Source: JAOUEA01 sp963797635 (GTDB taxonomy: Bacteria; Actinomycetota; UBA4738; HRBIN12). Taken from it: a stretch of DNA of 64,000 bases. The DNA lies in the NCBI GenBank assembly GCA_963797635.1, contig CAWCPZ010000010.1:248001-312000 (forward strand). Direction: 5' to 3'. Of the stretch, positions 60,524 through 64,000 are shown in pieces (within the stretch, counting starts at the first letter, position 1; each line of letters begins with the position of its first letter). The notes under the pieces were generated by a model that had not been told where the DNA came from, did no database searches, and saw only the letters and a program-made list of their open reading frames with translations. Position numbers and translations under genes: made by a program.

Positions 60524-62976
60524 GCACGGCACGCACCGACTCGGCGAGGATCGCGGTCCGCAAGGTCCTGCGTGATGCCCGCGACAAGAACAAGTGGCGC
60601 AAGGTGGTCCGCTTCCGGCTGTGGATGCCGGTGGTCCTGCAGCTGATCCTGATCGGGCTCGTGATGTGGTACGCCGAGTCGAAGTTCCCCGGGTTCATCA
60701 ACGAACGGAACGTCACGAGCGTCCTGTTCCTGGCGGTGCCGCTGGCGATCGTGGCCATGGGCCAGACGCACGCCCTGCTCGTGGGCGCGCTCGACCTCTC
60801 GGTCGGCGCGATGGTGACGTTCGGCGTCGTGATCGCCTCGTTCCTGATCGGCACCGATTCCACGAACGTCCAGATCCTGATGGGGTCCGCGGTGATCCTG
60901 CTCGCCGGCGTGGGGCTCGGGCTCGTGAACGGCGGGCTGATCCTGGGCTTCAAGATCCCCTCGATCATCGCGACGCTCGCGACGCTGAGCATCCTCAACG
61001 GGATCTCGCTGACGCTGCGCGAGACGTCCGGCGGCCGGATCGACCGCCGGTTCACCGGGTGGCTGTCGGCCGAGTGGGGCCCGATCCCGATCGCCTTCAT
61101 CGCGGTGGTGCTGGGGGCGCTCGCGTTCGACTACTGGCTGCATGCCAGCGGCTCGGGCCTGCAGCTGCGCTCGGCCGGGTTCGACGAACGGTCGGCCAAG
61201 CGCAACGGTGTCCGGACGACGTGGGTCCGGGCACGGGCGATCCTGCTCGCGGCGCTCCTCGCGGCGGTGGCGTCGTTCTTCGTGATGGCGCGCTCGAGCA
61301 TCGGGAACGCGCAGATCGGCGACAGCTACGCGCTCGCCAGCATCACGGCGGCCGTCCTGGGCGGCGCGGCGTTGTCCGGCGGCCGCGCCACCTTCCTCGG
61401 TGCGACGGTGGCCTCGGTGCTGTTGGCGCTCATCGTCACCGCGCTGCCGTTCCTCGACCTCAGCGCCGAGCACGGACTGATGATCACCGGCATCCTCGTG
61501 CTCTTCGGCATCGTGCTCTTCCAGCTGGGCGACCTGAAGGAGCTGGTGAAGCGGAACTACAAACGGGCGCGCCGCGTGGCCGTGGGGAGCAAGCCGCCGA
61601 AGACGACCGAGATCCCCGAGCTGTATCCCGACGGCGTCGACTTCGCCGTGGCGCCGACGGGCCGGACCCTGATCAAGGGCGGCCTCGTGCTCAGCATGGA
61701 CCCGGCGATCGGGGATCTGCCGCGCGGCGACGTGCTGATCGACGGGGACCGCATCGTCGAGGTGGGCCGCGACCTGACGGCGACCGACGCCGAGGTGATC
61801 GACGCCACCGGCATGATCGTGATGCCCGGGTTCGTCGATACCCACCGCCACATCTGGGAAGGCTTGCTGCGCAACATCGGCACCGACGTCCCGCTCGAGG
61901 GCCGGTCGAGCTACATCTCGCACGTGCTGCACAAGCTCGCGCCGGCGTTCCGGCCCGAGGACGCCTACATCGGCGACCTGGTCTCGGCCCTCGGCGCGAT
62001 CGACGCCGGCATCACGACGCTGCTCGACTGGTCGCACATCCAGGGCTCGCCGGCGCACACCGACGCCGTCGTGCAGGCGCTCAACGACTCCGGCCTGCGC
62101 GCGGTGTTCGCCTACGGGTTCCCGTGGTGGGGCAAGTGGGAGGAACGCCAGCCGAGCTGGTTCGTGCGGGCGGCCACCGAGCACTTCTCGACGAAGGACC
62201 AGATGGTCACGCTGGCGCTCGCGGCCCCCGGTCCAGAGTTCACCGACTTCGAGGTCTCGCGCGACCACTGGAAGCTGGCGCGCGAGGCCGACGCCCGCAT
62301 CACCACGCACGTCGGTGTGGGCAGCTACGGCCTGGACGGCAAGGTGCAGGAGATGGGCGAGGCCGGGCTGCTCGGGCCCGACACCACCTACATCCACTGC
62401 ACCACGCTGAACGACACCGAGATCCAGATGATCGTCGACACCGGCGGCACGGTCTCCCTCGCCTCACCGGTGGAGATGATGATGGGCCACGGCATGCCGC
62501 CGATCCAGAAGTTCCTCGATCGCGGCCTCAGCCCCAGCCTCAGCGTCGACGTCGAGACGAACGTGCCGAGCGACATGTTCAACCAGATGCGGTCGGTGCT
62601 CGCGCTGCAGGGCGCCCAGGCCTCGGACGGGGAGAAGACCCCGCTCGAGTCCCGGGACGTGCTCGCCTGCGCCACGATCGTCGGCGCGGCGGCGAACGGC
62701 CTCGAGGACAAGGTGGGCTCGCTCACGCCCGGCAAGCAGGCCGACATCATCCTGCTGCGCACCGATCGGATGAACGTGACGCCGCTCAACGATCCGGCCA
62801 CGGCGGTGGTGGTGGGCATGGACACCAGCAACGTCGACACGGTGCTGATCGCCGGTCGCGTGATGAAGCGCCACGGCGAGCTGTTGTACGTCGACTGGCC
62901 CGCCGTGAAGCGGATGGTCGACGATGCCCGCGATCACGTCCTGGCGAAGTCGGGGTTCAAGCTCCCCAGCCTCTGA
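60520..62976 (+). CDS. Fused ABC importer permease (RbsC-like) and amidohydrolase
   Basis: An 818-residue single open frame, GTG start overlapping the ATPase stop. Residues 1-340 are a nine- or ten-helix permease (VVLQLILIGLVMWYAESKF, VTSVLFLAVPLAIVAMGQTHALLVGALDLSVGAMVTFGV, SGSGLQLRSAGFDERSAKRNGVRTTWVRARAILLAALLAAVASF). A basic linker of about 40 residues (KRNYKRARRVAVGSKPPKTTE) leads to a complete amidohydrolase from about residue 382: FVDTHRHIWEGLLRNIG (His442, His444), RITTHVGVGSYG, DTTYIHCTTLNDTEIQMI, LSVDVETNVPSDMF, and the C-terminal GSLTPGKQADIILLRTDRMN. The linker side with positive charge and the enzyme should face the cytoplasm. No internal ribosome site was seen in the linker. Confidence 0.9.
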   Translation: MSTARTDSARIAVRKVLRDARDKNKWRKVVRFRLWMPVVLQLILIGLVMWYAESKFPGFINERNVTSVLFLAVPLAIVAMGQTHALLVGALDLSVGAMVTFGVVIASFLIGTDSTNVQILMGSAVILLAGVGLGLVNGGLILGFKIPSIIATLATLSILNGISLTLRETSGGRIDRRFTGWLSAEWGPIPIAFIAVVLGALAFDYWLHASGSGLQLRSAGFDERSAKRNGVRTTWVRARAILLAALLAAVASFFVMARSSIGNAQIGDSYALASITAAVLGGAALSGGRATFLGATVASVLLALIVTALPFLDLSAEHGLMITGILVLFGIVLFQLGDLKELVKRNYKRARRVAVGSKPPKTTEIPELYPDGVDFAVAPTGRTLIKGGLVLSMDPAIGDLPRGDVLIDGDRIVEVGRDLTATDAEVIDATGMIVMPGFVDTHRHIWEGLLRNIGTDVPLEGRSSYISHVLHKLAPAFRPEDAYIGDLVSALGAIDAGITTLLDWSHIQGSPAHTDAVVQALNDSGLRAVFAYGFPWWGKWEERQPSWFVRAATEHFSTKDQMVTLALAAPGPEFTDFEVSRDHWKLAREADARITTHVGVGSYGLDGKVQEMGEAGLLGPDTTYIHCTTLNDTEIQMIVDTGGTVSLASPVEMMMGHGMPPIQKFLDRGLSPSLSVDVETNVPSDMFNQMRSVLALQGAQASDGEKTPLESRDVLACATIVGAAANGLEDKVGSLTPGKQADIILLRTDRMNVTPLNDPATAVVVGMDTSNVDTVLIAGRVMKRHGELLYVDWPAVKRMVDDARDHVLAKSGFKLPSL

Positions 62977-63042
62977 GACCGGCCTTGACCGTCGTCGGTC
63001 CCCGGCCGTACGTTCGAGCGACCGATCGGAAGGAGCCACGGG

Positions 63043-63351
63043 ATGAACTTCGTGCAGACCATCTCGTTCACGTCCACGCGCATGGACGAGATGCAGAAGC
63101 TGATGGACGAGTTCGGCGAGCAGAGCATGGCGAGCCAGGCGGGAGACGGCGGGTTCGTGCGGAACCAGGTGCTCAAGGACCGCGACAAGGAGAACGCCTA
63201 CGTGGTGGTGGCCGAGTTCGTGTCCTACGAGAAGGCGATGGAGAACTCCGGCCGTCCCGAGACCGACGCGTTCGCCAAGAAGATGGCCGAGCTCTGCGAC
63301 GGTCCGCCCACCTTCGGCAACTACGACCTGTTGAGCGAAGAGACGCCGTAG
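63043..63351 (+). CDS. Small antibiotic-biosynthesis-monooxygenase-like (dimeric alpha/beta barrel) protein
   Basis: A 102-residue protein: MNFVQTISFTSTRMDEMQKLMDEFGEQSMASQAGDGGFVRNQVLKDRDKENAYVVVAEFVSYEKAMENSGRPETDAFAKKMAELCDGPPTFGNYDLL. The pattern (strand, helix, VxxDRDxxxxYVVVxEFxSYExAMENSxRPET) matches ABM-fold proteins of actinobacteria. No reaction is known. A ribosome site AAGGAGCC precedes the ATG, and 66 bases separate it from the fusion gene. Confidence 0.8.
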   Translation: MNFVQTISFTSTRMDEMQKLMDEFGEQSMASQAGDGGFVRNQVLKDRDKENAYVVVAEFVSYEKAMENSGRPETDAFAKKMAELCDGPPTFGNYDLLSEETP

Positions 63352-63387
63352 CCCGGCGGGCGGCCCGTGGCGGGATAGGCTCCCGCC

Positions 63388-64000
63388 ATGGCCACCAGGT
63401 ACGTCATCGCCGCGCTGCGGCTCGGCTTCGCGTTGCTCACGTTCGCTGCGATCGGCGTGCAGCTCGCGCACACGATCGACGCGGGCAACAGCGTCGTGAA
63501 CTTCGTCAGCTTCTTCACGATCGACAGCAACATCCTGGCGGCCGTGCTCTTCCTGGCGTTGGGCCTCACCCCGACGGGTGAACGCTCGCATCGCACCGAC
63601 GTCCTGCGCGGCGCCGCGGTCGTCTACCTGGTCACCACCGGCGTGGTCTACGCGCTCCTGCTGTCGAACGCCGACGTGCAGGTCCCGCTGCCGTGGGTCA
63701 ACACGGTGCTGCACCGCGTGATGCCGATCGTGGTGTTCCTCGACTGGCTGATCGTGCCGCCCTCGAGCACGATCTCGATGCGCGAGGCGACGTGGTGGCT
63801 CGCGCTTCCCGATCGTCTGGACCGTCTACACGATGATCCGCGGCGCCATCGTCGATTGGTACCCCTACCCGTTCCTCGATCCGCGCTTGCACGGCCCGGT
63901 GGAGATCGCGGTGACGATGGTGGGCATCGCGCTGTTCATCGCGGCGGTGATCGCCGCGGTGCATTGGATCGGGAACGCCAGAACCGACGCCCTGCGTCCG
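63388..64000 (+). CDS. Pr6Pr-family membrane protein, apparent frameshift, C-terminus cut by window edge
   Basis: MATRYVIAALRLGFALLTFAAIGVQLAHTIDAGNSVVNFVSFFTIDSNILAAVLFLALG, RGAAVVYLVTTGVVYALLLSN, VNTVLHRVMPIVVFLDWLIVPPSSTIS and, after a shift near 63808, FPIVWTVYTMIRGAIVDWYPYPFLDP and VEIAVTMVGIALFIAAVIAAVHWIG. The FFTIxSNxL, HxxxPxxxxxDWL and YPYPFLDP motifs are those of the Pr6Pr family (six helices, function unknown). Removing one C (CTCGCGCTTCCC) restores one frame. Confidence 0.88.
   Translation, partial: MATRYVIAALRLGFALLTFAAIGVQLAHTIDAGNSVVNFVSFFTIDSNILAAVLFLALGLTPTGERSHRTDVLRGAAVVYLVTTGVVYALLLSNADVQVPLPWVNTVLHRVMPIVVFLDWLIVPPSSTISMREATWWLALPDRLDRLHDDPRRHRRLVPLPVPRSALARPGGDRGDDGGHRAVHRGGDRRGALDRERQNRRPAS

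Noticed and set aside
60268..62397. Reverse-strand open frame of 709 codons opposite the importer ATPase and the permease-amidohydrolase gene
   Set aside because: It is the mirror of high-GC coding sequence: rich in Arg, His, Asp and Gln with no recognisable domain, while the forward frame holds complete families.
63000..63035. Small GACCG-TCGT-CGGTC hairpin after the fusion gene as a terminator
   Set aside because: The stem is only five pairs with no T-run, which is expected by chance in such GC-rich DNA.
1..64000. CRISPR arrays, rRNA and tRNA genes
   Set aside because: No regularly spaced repeats, no rRNA-like conserved blocks and no cloverleaf with a TTCGA arm were seen on either strand by eye; a tRNA scan would be needed to exclude one fully.

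Overview
The window is high-GC DNA with the stamp of an actinobacterium (Actinomycetota), probably an uncultured or environmental one. The signs are the codon use, GTG starts and four-base ATGA/GTGA stop-start overlaps, an ECF41-type sigma factor with both of its promoters, a ribbon-helix-helix/DUF4097/Drr-type ABC cassette, class III cyclases with MerR-like N-termini, Pr6Pr and F420-type (Ddn-like) proteins, and at least one apparently leaderless gene. I saw no rRNA, tRNA, CRISPR array or phage genes. No genus can be named from the sequence alone.

Positions 1-20,800 hold short, mostly unrelated accessory genes: VOC proteins, RibD-type reductases, an ArsR/AHSA1 pair, alpha/beta hydrolases, a class C beta-lactamase-like hydrolase, a YtrA-type GntR/ABC operon with a clear operator, a WD40-like lipoprotein, an SGNH hydrolase, a MerR-like/cyclase protein, and a divergent TetR/oxidoreductase pair with two operators. 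Positions 20,800-24,000 form a compact operon (RHH regulator, DUF4097 protein, ABC ATPase, ABC permease) with three 11-bp repeats across its promoter. Positions 24,000-41,400 continue the accessory set: RibD, hydrolases, a glycoside hydrolase, the ECF41 sigma factor divergent from an epimerase, a LuxR regulator, a flavin monooxygenase, two more cyclases, a second ArsR/AHSA1 pair, and a TetR followed by a Tat-exported spermidine-dehydrogenase-like flavoprotein.

Positions 41,400-47,830 are disturbed. They hold a remnant of an ArsR gene, about 1.3 kb of visibly less GC-rich DNA with no convincing gene, an alkaline-phosphatase-superfamily enzyme, and a very heavily frameshifted cyclase/AAA/TPR gene bracketed by two copies of the phosphatase gene's 3' end.

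Positions 48,600-63,000 are the most coherent part. An XRE-cupin regulator and an SDR face a ten-gene operon: a 3-hydroxyisobutyrate-dehydrogenase-like enzyme, a bicupin related to ureidoglycine aminohydrolase, an M24 (creatinase/prolidase) protein, the E1 alpha and beta subunits of a 2-oxoacid dehydrogenase, an amidohydrolase, and a complete CUT2-type ABC importer. The second permease of the importer is fused in frame to another amidohydrolase. The simplest reading is uptake, hydrolytic opening or deamination, and oxidative breakdown of one small nitrogen-containing compound. The substrate cannot be read from the sequence.

Single-base frameshifts are spread through the window, roughly one every 2-3 kb and denser at 44.4-47.7 kb. 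Most are repaired by removing one base, after which a conserved reading frame resumes. This looks more like sequencing or assembly error than gene decay, so most broken genes are described as genes with an apparent frameshift.
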